Positions 22,101 to 32,350 of a stretch of DNA of 34,195 nt are shown piece after piece; position 1 is the stretch's first letter; every line of letters begins with the position of its first letter. The position numbers and the translations under genes were made by a program. The notes under the pieces were generated by a model, which did not search any database, was not told the origin of the DNA, and saw nothing but the letters and a program-made list of their open reading frames with translations. The DNA lies in assembly GCF_022376445.1 (NCBI RefSeq), contig NW_025955373.1:1-34195 (forward strand), given 5' to 3'. The stretch comes from Fomitopsis serialis (Eukaryota > Basidiomycota > Agaricomycetes > Polyporales > Fomitopsidaceae).

Positions 22101-23694
22101 ATAGTGTCTCGATTGACTCACCCATCTCACCAGAGGGTACGGCGGACATGATGGACTGGGCGGCCAGTGAGTATTACCGCAGGTTGTTGACTTGAACACA
22201 TGAATTGACTTCTTCTGCAGTTCATGCGCGTGAACGTGGGGCCGAGACGTGGTGGAAGTCCTTCACCACCGGCAAGAGCGCAGAGAAGCTCGGTGGCATT
22301 CCTCATGACACGTACGGGATGACGTCTCTGTCGATTCGCCAGTACGTACTGGGTATCTACAAGCAACTCGGATTACGGGAGAAGGACATCACAAAGGTGC
22401 AGACAGGTGGACCAGGTAAGTCTTTCCGGTCGAGGTGGGTTCCGGATGCTAACGCCTGTCGATCGAAGATGGTGACCTTGGTTCAAGTAAGTGTCACTAC
22501 CAATGATGCAAGGCACATTGCCAATGTCATTGCAGATGAGATTCTTCTCAGCTCCGACAAAACTATCGTCATGATCGACGGGAGCGGCGTTCTCGCTGAC
22601 CCCGCTGGCCTTGATCGCGAGGAGTTGATCAGGCTAGCAAAAAAGCGTGTACCTGTGGCGCACTTCGATCGGTCAAAACTCAGCAAGGATGGTTATCTAG
22701 TTCTTGTAGAGGAACAAGATGTCAAACTGCCTTGTAAGTAGTTCAAGTCAGGTGTTTGATGGGGACTTACAAGTTCGTAGCTGGCGAGGTTGTGCTTGAT
22801 GGAACTGACTTCAGGAACACTGCCCACTTGCGCTTCAAGGCTGACTTGTTCGTACCGTGCGGTGGCAGGTGAGTGTGCTGTTGATGGAACGCTATGGAAG
22901 CGATTGACTGACACACACTAACAAGGCCCGAGGCCGTGAATATCTCAAACGTGGCCGCGTTAGTCGACGCGGAGGGCAAACCAAACTTCAAATTTGTGGT
23001 TGAGGGTGCCAATTTATTCTTCACCCAGCAAGCGCGTCTGCATCTCGAAAAGCGCAAGGTCATACTCTTCAAGGACTCGAGTGCCAACAAGGGTTAGTCT
23101 CACCATTTGTGCGTGTACTTTCCAAAGCTGAATCCATGAATAGGTGGTGTCACGAGTTCGTCCCTGGAGGTCCTCGCTGGTCTCGCTCTCTCTACGGAAG
23201 AATACGTCGATTTGATGATCTTCAAAGACGGGAAGCCTTCCACTTTCTACGAGAATTACGTCAAGGACATCCAGACCAAGATCTCTGAGAACGCAGCCGC
23301 AGAGTTCTCGTGCATCTGGAAGGAACACACTCGTGCACAAGGTTCCAAGCTCCGGACCCTGATCTCCGACGAGCTGTCCAGCACGTTGAACGATCTACAA
23401 GCCGAGCTGGAAAGCTCAGATTTGTACGACGACCCTGTGATGAGGAAGAACGTTATGACGCGGGCCATTCCAAAAACCTTGGTCGATCAGGTCGGCGTCG
23501 AGGAACTCCTGAGGAGACTACCAGAGACGTATCAACGAGCGCTGTTCTCGAGCTGGGTGGCGTCCCATTTCGTGCGTGTCTTCTCAACCTTGCCGCAGCC
23601 GCGACTGACTGTAACATTTATGCAGATCTACAAGTACGGCGTCAATGGGTCTTCTGTTGATTTCTTCCATTTCGTCCGGGACCTTGCATTGTAG
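19103..23694 (+). CDS. GDH2: NAD-specific glutamate dehydrogenase, large fungal type
   Basis: It deaminates glutamate to 2-oxoglutarate and ammonium with NAD+, the catabolic arm of nitrogen metabolism. Nineteen exons join in frame to 1028 aa, within the roughly 1000-1100 aa of fungal NAD-GDHs: 19103-19252, 19845-20538, 20593-20790, 20849-21036, 21089-21153, 21210-21341, 21395-21516, 21570-21678, 21736-21825, 21881-21923, 21979-22078, 22134-22166, 22221-22415, 22469-22486, 22536-22733, 22781-22868, 22926-23092, 23144-23571, 23626-23694. A long N-terminal regulatory half precedes the catalytic core: FHIRFRDVARGGIRLV, then PEGGAKGTILPS around the catalytic-lysine region. The nucleotide-binding part follows (GPDEGTADMMDWAA, GGPDGDLGSNEILL, VPCGGRPEAVN, VVEGANLFFT). 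Intron 1 is 592 nt, all others about 48-58. Exon 14 is only 18 nt. A TATA box and CT-rich leader suggest strong expression. Confidence 0.96.
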
Positions 23695-24022
23695 AAAGTG
23701 GTAAGAACCGACACAAAATCTGGCTGTACAAACGTCAAGCACTGCCTGTTGTATACTATTCGCTTACATTATTCGTGAATCAAAACTAGACACCTGATCC
23801 TTACCGTTATATGGCGATGAATGACTGCTTGCGCTGAATTATGAACTCTATGGAGGGAACGAGATGACTATTAGTGGCTGCGTGTGAAGTACCTTGGTGA
23901 ATAACGCGCACGACTGGCAGCAAAGACCGTCAAACGCTATCGAATCTGATGTTACAATGATTGACATGCAGTGCATCTGGGATACTGAATGTATTCGCGC
24001 CCTTTTGGCGTTCGGACATACT
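23695..24022. other. Convergent 3' intergenic region
   Basis: A 328-bp spacer between the stop codons of the glutamate dehydrogenase (plus) and permease (minus) genes. It is relatively AT-rich with no conserved frame and probably holds both 3' UTRs. Confidence 0.55.
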
Positions 24023-26142
24023 TCATCTCCTAACCTCCTTCTCGTATACATTGAATGAAGCTGTCGTACTGCGATCGTCCACGTTCGGGAGGGGCCCAGT
24101 GAACCAGTGCCGTGCAGATAACACCCATGAGCCGCCAGCAAAGACGAAAACGACCATGATTAGCAAGACAGCGTAATCTACACACCAAGCACTATCATTT
24201 CAGCTTGTTCGGGACGTATGATAGAAACGTGACGCACTCATGTTGGCTGCAATCGGAGTCTGTGTCGTTGGGAAACAGAGGAGCACGACAATGAAGGTCA
24301 CCCAAGCCACCGCTATCGACCCGATCGGTGTCGACCAGCGGCCGAGCGAGAAAGGCCCAGGGATGAGCTTGTGTCGTCCGGAGGTGATGCGGAGGAATAT
24401 GGGGGTCGTGTACGACGTGTACAAACCAATCACAGAGGCACTGTCAAGGAGTCAGTGGCCGGTGCGACACGCTCACGATGGATCTTACCTCGCCAGGGAA
24501 GTCAGAGCTGTTGAGGAGAAACCGAGGAGACCACATATCGCAGCCAGGAACATGACGAGCCAGACGGCATTCACAGGTGTCTGGGTGTGATGGTTCATCT
24601 TCTTCCACCAGCGTGACCCAGGCAGTGCGTTGTCGCGCGCGAACGCGAAGACTACGCGGGAGGCATCCACGCCTTGTGCCGCACCGCACAGGAACTGCCG
24701 TGTCACGGTAAGTCACGAAAGCGTTCCTAGAAACAATAAGCACTTACCTGCACCGTGATGGTGACGCACCATATGGCAAGCATACCCTTCTTGCCGATGA
24801 TGTCCAGGTACAGCTGGCCCATGGGGAGTGCGAGCTGCGTCGAGAGCAAGTCCGGCACTGAAGCTATAGCGAACGACACCGCGATGTTGAGTATCCATCC
24901 GAGACAGCCTACAGAGGCCACCGAAACCAAAATGGCTATCGGCGCGGCCTTCGCTGCCCCTGCTGTTTCCTCTGAGACGTGTGCGGCACAGTCGTCTGGA
25001 ATAGGAGGTCAATGTCGGCGAGCGTCCTGCGTATCTGTCGTGATCCTTACATCCTGTAAATTGCCACATAGGCACTGTGAAAGCTAGAAGGAACGCCCAG
25101 CCGGCTACAACATGCGTTAAATTGTATTGGACGACTCGACAAATTGGGCCGCTCACAATTGGACCATCCGGTGAAGTTCTCGTAGGAGGTGAAAGCGACC
25201 TTCGTAGATACTCTGTTTTCTCCTGCGCAGACAGGCAAAAGGATGGTCGCCGCTACGGTAGCCCCAACTGATATGTCGTGTAAGAAACGGCACCGCAGCA
25301 TTTAAACGGCATCTTCACTCACACGTCACTACGGCATAGAACAAATTCAGTCGCGCCAAAACTCTAGTGGCTGCTGAACAAATCATGCCGTGTAGAAATA
25401 ACATCGCCAGTAGTATCCCGTAAGTCGGACCAGGGCCTAAGATGACGCTTCCGTCTGTTCCCGCAGCAATTGCTGTGGTGATCATTTGTGCTCTATGATG
25501 ATGAGTAGGCGCTTTATACCGTGGATGTGCGAACCTTACAGCGTGTAGTCAATAGAGCACACCAATGTTACTTGGCCGGTTATGTTCGCCCATCCGGTAA
25601 TCCAGCTTGCGAGAGGGGCATATTTCTCTGGGGCTAGTTTCGCAGAGAAATAGTAGAGGCCTGCGCTAGTACTGGGTAGGAAGGTCAGCTGCAATGTTCC
25701 ACAAATGTTTCCATACACACGCACGGCATAGAGGAGGCCATTTCGGCCATGACTGCTGCAACGCATAACACAAAAGGAACCGGTATGACCCATCCCCAGA
25801 CGAGTCCGACATGACCACCTTCATTCGGTAAATAGATTAGACAACAAGAATCGTCGCGATTCTCACCGGAAGCTAATATAAGGGACAGCGACGAAGAGAT
25901 ACCGCTGATCACCGCCATGATCGAGAAAGAAAACGCGACTGTCTCAACGAGCTATACATTGGAAGTCAGTATGAGCGAGGCTCGATTAATAGACTACTCA
26001 CGGAGAACTCTCTTCTGAACTCGCTTTTGTACCCGAGCTCTGCGAGGCGGGCATCATCGGACACATTCAGACTTCCGTCCGACTTCCGCGACTTCAGTCC
26101 AGAGGTGTCGCGGTCGATGTATATCCCAGTGTCCTGCTTCAT
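24023..26142 (-). CDS. APC-family amino-acid permease, GABA-permease-like
   Basis: A proton-coupled amino-acid transporter of the fungal APC family, closest in sequence style to GABA/choline permeases (Uga4 group); the substrate is inference. Eleven exons join in frame to 532 aa: 26142-26002, 25951-25867, 25818-25725, 25671-25540, 25492-25323, 25267-25157, 25104-25051, 24995-24748, 24694-24489, 24440-24238, 24177-24023. A hydrophilic N-terminus ends with LAELGYKSEFRREFS. Then come TM1 (FSFSIMAVISGISSSLSLI), GHVGLVWGWVIP and the signature MASSMPTSAGLYYFSAKLAPE. Further on are SWITGWANITGQV, GWAFLLAFTVPMWQFTGYD, SEETAGAAKAAP and RVVFAFARDNALPGSRWW. The residues are consistent with about 12 TM helices. 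The gene is tail-to-tail with the glutamate dehydrogenase and divergent from the atypical kinase. Confidence 0.93.
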
Positions 26143-26947
26143 ATCGAGGATTAGCACACGACGGGAAGCGGAAGGGCGTTCGATGGAGCTACAACGGAGT
26201 GAATGTCTCTATACATACTAGTACCTACGCCGGGATGATACACTGAGTCTCGGAGGAGCACGAGCCCCGCCGTAGCTGACAGAAGCAGAGATAAGCAAAA
26301 GGTGTACCATGGGAAGAGTCGAGACGACACCACTTCTCATAGGACGAGCCATGGAGAAGCAGATAGGTCTTATGGCAGACTCCTCCGAATGGCTTCTTTC
26401 AGATAGACGCGGTGCCTCGATTCTCACCCAGCTATAGCGGCCTGTCTGATTCGTTGGTCGAGCGCTGTGCGAGGTCCTGTAGATGTTTAGTACTTGTAAT
26501 AGCAAGGATATCGCCCACACCTCCATGATCAACAGCCGCCACGGTAGCAGTGTGACCCATCATCAGCCTGGCTGAGATACACTGCTGCCAATTCGAGCCA
26601 TCCGTCCAAAATTGCTTGGTACCGAATGCCAGTTCAGACGATGATGGATCGCACTGGCCAAGTACTTCCACGAATCGAGACTCAACTTCAACATGAAGGC
26701 GAAGCAGGCTGAACTAGTCACTTGCCATTTAAGGCAGAGCATGCTTACCTAATACGGAGCCCCGCTGTCGAGGGCGGCCCCGCACTGACCAGGCTGACTT
26801 TGCTTACTCGCACTCGTCCTACCACCGCCAGGTCCTACTCTGTCCCTCCTTGCTCTCCTACAGCCATCTCTGCCCGAGGCTCTTCAGCATCGTCAGACAT
26901 TCTTCTTGACCTCCGAGCCCAAACTTGCGTCGCACACCGCTCAGTGA
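26143..26947. promoter_or_regulatory. Divergent promoter region, permease / atypical kinase
   Basis: These 805 bases lie between the start codons of the permease (minus) and the kinase (plus), so both promoters and leaders sit here. No gene or clear TATA box is seen. Open frames at 26218-26671 on the minus strand and 26722-27006 on the plus strand lack domains and overlap the expected 5' UTRs. Confidence 0.5.
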
Positions 26948-29233
26948 ATGCTTCTAGCCGCCCAAGAATTTACGACCGCATTTTCAGACCCACCTTCGCC
27001 CAATGAACCTACCTTCATTACGCGGCCAAGGCTCGCGAACCTCCTTTCCGAGGAAGATAGCGGTAGCGGCTACCTGAAAACTCAAGAGCTTCTCAAACAT
27101 GACGAGGTGCTCAGTCGGGAGCTGCAAGACGATGCACCAAGCGATGTCCAAGCGACGTCGGCCCCGGAACCTCAAGATTCCTTCGTGACATCTCCCTTGT
27201 CGTATTCCTTCTCTGCGGGCCATGTTCCTGCTGCGGACCTCTCCCAATCGCCGGCAGCGCTGTTCTTATCCTCGTTCAGCCCGTCAATGCCCGAGGCCGC
27301 CATTCCTGAAGACGCCGAGGGAGCCGTTATAGCCGGGTATACGCTCGGCCCTGTCATTGGTGTTGGAGGGTTCTCAGTCATCCGCCAGGCAACCTCGTCT
27401 GAAGGCGGCAGTGTTGCAGTCAAGATCGTACGGCGAACCGATCTTTCTGCGCGAGCTCGCAAGCGACTCGATCGCGAAATGACCATCTGGAGGTCCCTCA
27501 GCCACGAGCATGTTCTACCGCTATTCTCCGTTACTCAAACCGCTCGTGCAGATTATTATGCGACTCTATATTGCCCCGCCGGCACCCTGTTCGACATCTT
27601 GAAGCGAGATGGACACCCGGCATTACCACAAGATGATGCGGGGATGATGTTCAGGCAGGTGGTGCGGGGGCTGAGATATCTGCATGAAGTGGCGGGGGTT
27701 GTGCACGGGGATATGAAGCTGGAGAACGTGCTCGTAGATGAGATGGGTGTGTGTAGAATCGCAGACTTTGGAATGGCACGCAAGATCGGCGAGGTCGAAG
27801 AACCCGATGCGGAGACCAGTGAGCCCTCGCGAGGCCTTCCTGCCACGCTGCCACGAAGATCGCACGGCACGCAAGGGCCATTGCAAAAGCACCTATCTCT
27901 GATGCGACATAGCGGCCCACGCCATCGTGGCTCTACGCCCCTCCCTTCCTCGACGACGACGCCAACTCGTAGCCGAGAGTTCCCCCAGGGATCGCTCCCT
28001 TATGCATCCCCGGAACTTCTCCTTCCGTCGTCTTCGGCCTCACGCTCACCCAATCCTGCACAGGATATCTGGGCACTGGGTGTCATGTTGTACACTCTTC
28101 TGACAGGACGCCTGCCGTTTGTGGACTCGTATGACCCTCGTTTGCAGATGAAGATTCTGCATGGTAAGTCTGGCAGTCGTAAATCACGTAAAATAGCAAG
28201 AGTTTGACGTACATCTCTTCATCACGCAGGTGCGTACGAAATGCCCAAGGGTATTGGCCACGGTGCAGAGCGCGTCCTGACTGGCTGCTTGGAACGTTCT
28301 GTTCTAAATCGATGGACGATCGCGATGGTAGACGAGGTTGCTTGGGGCATCGGCTGGGGTGCAGAAGGCGACGAGGCCTCACCCCCGCCCGAGATGCCAT
28401 CCCGCGTGTCGTCCAAGTCGCGTTCGCGCTCGCGGCCTGGTGTGCGCATCGATGCAGACGTGATCGACGACCTCGAGAGTGTGCGCTCGCCATCATGCAC
28501 GACGCGCTCTAAGAGCCGCTCGCCACGGCGTGCCAGCCGGAGCGCATCGCGCCATGCGCACGCACATCATCCGTACGAGCCGCACCGCCAACTGCACCAT
28601 CATCACGAGCACCCGCCTCATCCTCGTCCCATGGAGCTCAGCTTCTCCGCGCTCACAAACGCCATCTTGCGCACGAGCTCGGCAGACTCGGACTCGTCTG
28701 GGTCCGCACTCAACGAATCCGCCCTCCTCATGACGCCAGGCCAACCGCAGCGGCAGGAGCGCGAGCGTGGACGCCTACCAAGGCCTAAAGCACGGCTCCC
28801 AGCGGAACTACCGATCTCAGACTCTCGCTCTGTCAGTCCTCTCGAAGCTCTCCTCACCCCCGCGGACTCCGTCCGAGTGGCCCAGCCTTCGGAGGGTCTC
28901 GACAAGTCACCTACGATGAGCGATATATTCGCGCCGTTGGTTGAACCCACAGCGAACGACGTGGACGAACACTGGTCATACGGCAACGACGCAGACGTTC
29001 TGCATTCCGCGAAGGAACAGCTCCGGCATGTCCTTCAAAAGGATTCGCAGCGCTCAGGACGACGGGGCAGTGTGCCGCCTCCATCTGCGCGAACGCCATT
29101 CCAATGTCCTTCTCCGTCGGGTCTGTACACGCCAGCGACGCCGAGGTCGATCCAGTCTCATGGGACTCGCAGTCGCAGCGCGGACGTGCGCCCTGTCTCG
29201 GCTGCGTCGAGTGCGCACGGCCGCGTCGGCTGA
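26948..29233 (+). CDS. Atypical Ser/Thr protein kinase with disordered C-terminal tail
   Basis: Two exons, 26948-28163 and 28230-29233, join in frame to 739 aa. Residues 1-130 are acidic and disordered. The kinase domain begins at GYTLGPVIGVGGFSVIRQA, with Lys159 in VAVKIVRR, the catalytic loop VVHGDMKLEN (His253-Gly254-Asp255), DFG at 273-275, SPE ending at Glu356 and DIWALGVMLYTLLTGRLPF. The usual HRD arginine is glycine. About 70 Ser/Arg/Pro-rich residues are inserted between DFG and SPE. The kinase domain ends about residue 450 (LERSVLNRW). The remaining tail is Ser/Arg- and His-rich, with repeated SRSRS-type patches and HHHHEH. The fold resembles fungal CAMK-like/Nnk1-type kinases. In yeast Nnk1 is linked to nitrogen signalling and Gdh2; orthology here is untested. 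No upstream ATG offers a better start. Confidence 0.85.
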
Positions 29234-29704
29234 ACCTCGCGAGGCGCGCTGCTCTCCTCCATACAAGACAATCCTTGCATGTATGGGTTGGGTGTCATCG
29301 TGACGTGACACCGAAGTACATTGGTCGTTGTATCATATACTTATGCCCCCGTCGATGACATCACGAAGAGATACCGTTAAGTTATACCCCCTCTCCTTCG
29401 TTGGTCGCACTTTCCTCTCCTCTCATTCTTACTCCGTCTCCTCCTCTCAAATAGTCACTCAATGTTTCACTATACTCTCCCGCCTCCGATGTATATTTTG
29501 GCTTCGGGGTCTCTCTCAGTTGTAATACCGTGTCATCAGTGATATGATACTCTCCTCGCAATGCTACGACTTGCGTTACCACTGGACTGCGCAGCGCAAT
29601 CGAGCGTACTTGATGCATATAAGTATACTGTACTGTAATACATTCGTGTGATCCATGCATCATCTTCGAGGGACGCTGGACTCCCCACTACTTACTTATC
29701 GCAA
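29234..29704. other. Convergent 3' intergenic region
   Basis: Spacer between the stop of the atypical kinase and the stop of F-box C. It is CT-rich around 29390-29520, with no conserved frame. Confidence 0.5.
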
Positions 29705-32350
29705 TTAATCCCAATCTACATCAACGTCAATACATACGTAAGAAAGCCCCTCGAGTGTGATCCAAATCGAATCGCGAAGGCAGCGTACGTCGGGACGAGC
29801 GTGGATGAAATCCACGTAGTCCCTTGGCTCGTCGATAGCATGTCTACAATTACAAGGCGGGTGAGCTCTCCGAGCCGTCATCGACTATACATAGAAAAGA
29901 CTCACACGTCATGCACGTGGTGCACGACAGTGCCCTTGGTTTGCAGGCCCTCCAGGAAGACGGGACAGTGATTGCAAGTCCACACATTCTGCAACTCCGA
30001 GCCAGACACACCCTCGCGTATAGGTAGCCGCGCAGAGGATTCTTTGCTGAGGAGCAAGATCGACAGCGAAGGGGCTTCTGAATGGTTGTCCCAACAGTGT
30101 TTGACCTACCAAGGCATGTCGCAACAATCAGCTCACGTACGCCGATAAATGTAAACAGTCATGCGCATGAGCGAACTCACAATTGAACGCCAGCTCTCGA
30201 CTCGATGATGTACCAAGCCATCTGGGGTGACCATCTTGCAACCTTCGCAGAACATAATCTCACCCAGCTCGTCCAAGTCTCTGGGACGCGTTTCATCAGG
30301 GTCAAGGCCGCGCGCGATCGTCAAGGCTTTGACAATTGAATGCGCGGCTGCATTCCAGGTAAAGATTTCTCCATCATCACCATCGTCGTCGTTGTCGTCA
30401 TCATCACCATCATCTGAGGCTTGCAACTGTAGCCAGAAGCGCGCATCCTCGGGGATCCTTGGAAACCGTGCAAGAACCTCGTCCTTGGAGAATATGGGAT
30501 CCGCGGAAAGTGGCAATTGGTAAACAGAGCTAGCTAGTGACAGGCACCGCTGAACTCCCGACTCGGAGGCCGCAAACCGCTCCAGCAGCTCGGGACACCG
30601 TTCCTTCATGCTCCGCACCATCGCGGACTCGACACTGGCATAGTAAGCTGAGACGATGTCCGGGAACGATCCCGCAGCTTCGTTGCACCGCTCCTTTACG
30701 GTTTGATACGGGGCGCCAAGATCTTCGTAGATCAGAGAACGGAAGGGCGGAGTGACGTAGATCACGCTGACATGCGGGAGACGAAGCCTTTCGATAGGGC
30801 GCAGAGGCTGCTTGTAGGTTTCATACAAAATCTTCACTACGTCCATGCGAGCGTGGATCGTGTCTGGATACTCTTGTTCGAGACGCTTGATTTGGTCTGC
30901 CATAGCGTACGGCTCAAGTGCGGCTCGGACGCGCTGCCACTCTACAGAGATGCAAAATTACTGCCCTGACGCATAGATGCAAGACGTTCACACACCTTGC
31001 TCGGTCACCTCAACGCTAGCATTCCCAACGAAGCGCTGCCAGCCGTGGCCCTCAAATTGGACAAGATTCTCAGTCGTGTAGCCTAATTCTCCGAACAATT
31101 CTTCAATGCTACCAAAAGCAATCAGATATGCGAAATTTTACCACTCTAGCAACCATCGGCACACACCGTTTATATTGAGTGGCCCTGAGTGCTTGTTCCT
31201 CTTTCTTACGGATGCGCAACCACTCCTTACACGTCGCTCCGTGCTGAAGGTATGGCTATCAGCGCGAAGTATCCGCACGCACGAGAGGTTGACAAACTTC
31301 AATTATCGCTCGTGTGTATTGGACACGTTCTTCTTTGTACTGATCCAAAGCTTCTGTTGCACCGGGCTTCCCAGCTTCAATATCTTCCCAGTATTTGAGA
31401 ACCTTGGCCGTTGTTGCAGCGATTTCAGGTTCCCAGTACCGTTTTCCTGGGATGTCTGATCCCGAGAGTGTCCTCACTGAGACGATTGATCAGCATGCGG
31501 TACAAGATGCAACGAGCAAAGCTTGACTCGACTGGATGTATACGGAATGAGCTGCAAGACGAGCGCAGACAGGGTTGGGTGTTCAGACTTGCTTATGAGC
31601 CAGTCGTGATGAAGAAGCCTAAGTTGTCGTCAAGATCGCTTGCGGGAGCTGAAGCAGGAATGCCGAAATGTACCGTGTCCATCTACACTCGAAGCATATG
31701 CGCCGCAACAACACAAAGTCGACCTCGTCTCTGGAATACTGTCCGCATCCCTGGAGGGTATAAGCTGAGTGCCCTTGTCCGTGACTCGTCATCACAAATA
31801 CGTACCGCACACTCATATTCACAATACATCGCTCTTACCCAAGCAACCTGCGGCACACAGAGCGGGCCATCAGGAGTCTCTCCAGCGACGACTTTGACTG
31901 TCTTCCAGAGTCCATCACTCTGGGGAGACTCGAGGAGGAACGCACGGAAGGCTCTGTTGGTCTGCGCAAGATTCGCAAGATCGAGCGGATACAATTGCCC
32001 AAAAATCTGAAAAACGGTGAAGGTCTCGGTCCGAAGTGGTAACAACGTCTATGCTGTGTTTCTTACCTCGTAGATGATGTCCATGGGAAATGCCAGTAGA
32101 CGGATGCATGACAATGGACTGGCTATCGCAGTAGGATGCTTCGCGTCCGCCAAAGGCGTTGAAGCATACTTCCGGAACCGGGCTGATTCGTTACTCCCAG
32201 AAGCGGCTGAGACGATAGTCATTGTCCTCGGTGCAACTGATGAAGGGAGTGTTCTATCACACCTTCGCTGGCGCCTTCGTTGGTCCGTGTCACGGTGCCA
32301 CTCGAGCCTGACTGATTGGCTTCAAGTTCGCTGGGTGTCGTACTGAGCAT
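29705..32350 (-). CDS. F-box protein with zinc-binding motifs, paralogue C
   Basis: Third member of the family, inverted relative to A and B. Eleven exons join in frame to 686 aa: 32350-32263, 32206-32067, 32006-31806, 31750-31674, 31618-31533, 31476-31298, 31243-31167, 31108-30996, 30941-30181, 30105-29906, 29843-29705. Exons 1 and 4-8 have exactly the same lengths as in B (88, 77, 86, 179, 77, 113 nt). Features: F-box after LLAFPMDIIYE (IFGQLYPLDLANLAQTNRAF), Cys4 ribbon C142-C145-C162-C165, PGKRYWEPEI segment, charged helix, long C-terminal domain, and the terminal CNHC...HHVHDVH finger. Unique to C is an Asp-rich run at residues 497-512, coded by a trinucleotide repeat. The last residues (VCIDVDVDWD) differ from A and B. 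It is probably an SCF adaptor of unknown target. Confidence 0.87.
30371..30415. repeat. Trinucleotide repeat within F-box C
   Basis: A degenerate (CAT/CGT/CAC)n tract on the plus strand, read on the minus strand as GAT/GAC/GGT codons. It encodes the Asp/Gly-rich insertion of F-box C. It stays in frame and is absent from the same place in A and B. Confidence 0.85.

Noticed and set aside
26218..26671. Minus-strand frames upstream of the permease as an extra 5' exon or separate gene
   Set aside because: The permease N-terminus is complete at 26142 with a normal hydrophilic leader. These frames show no conserved residues and overlap each other, as expected for a promoter region.
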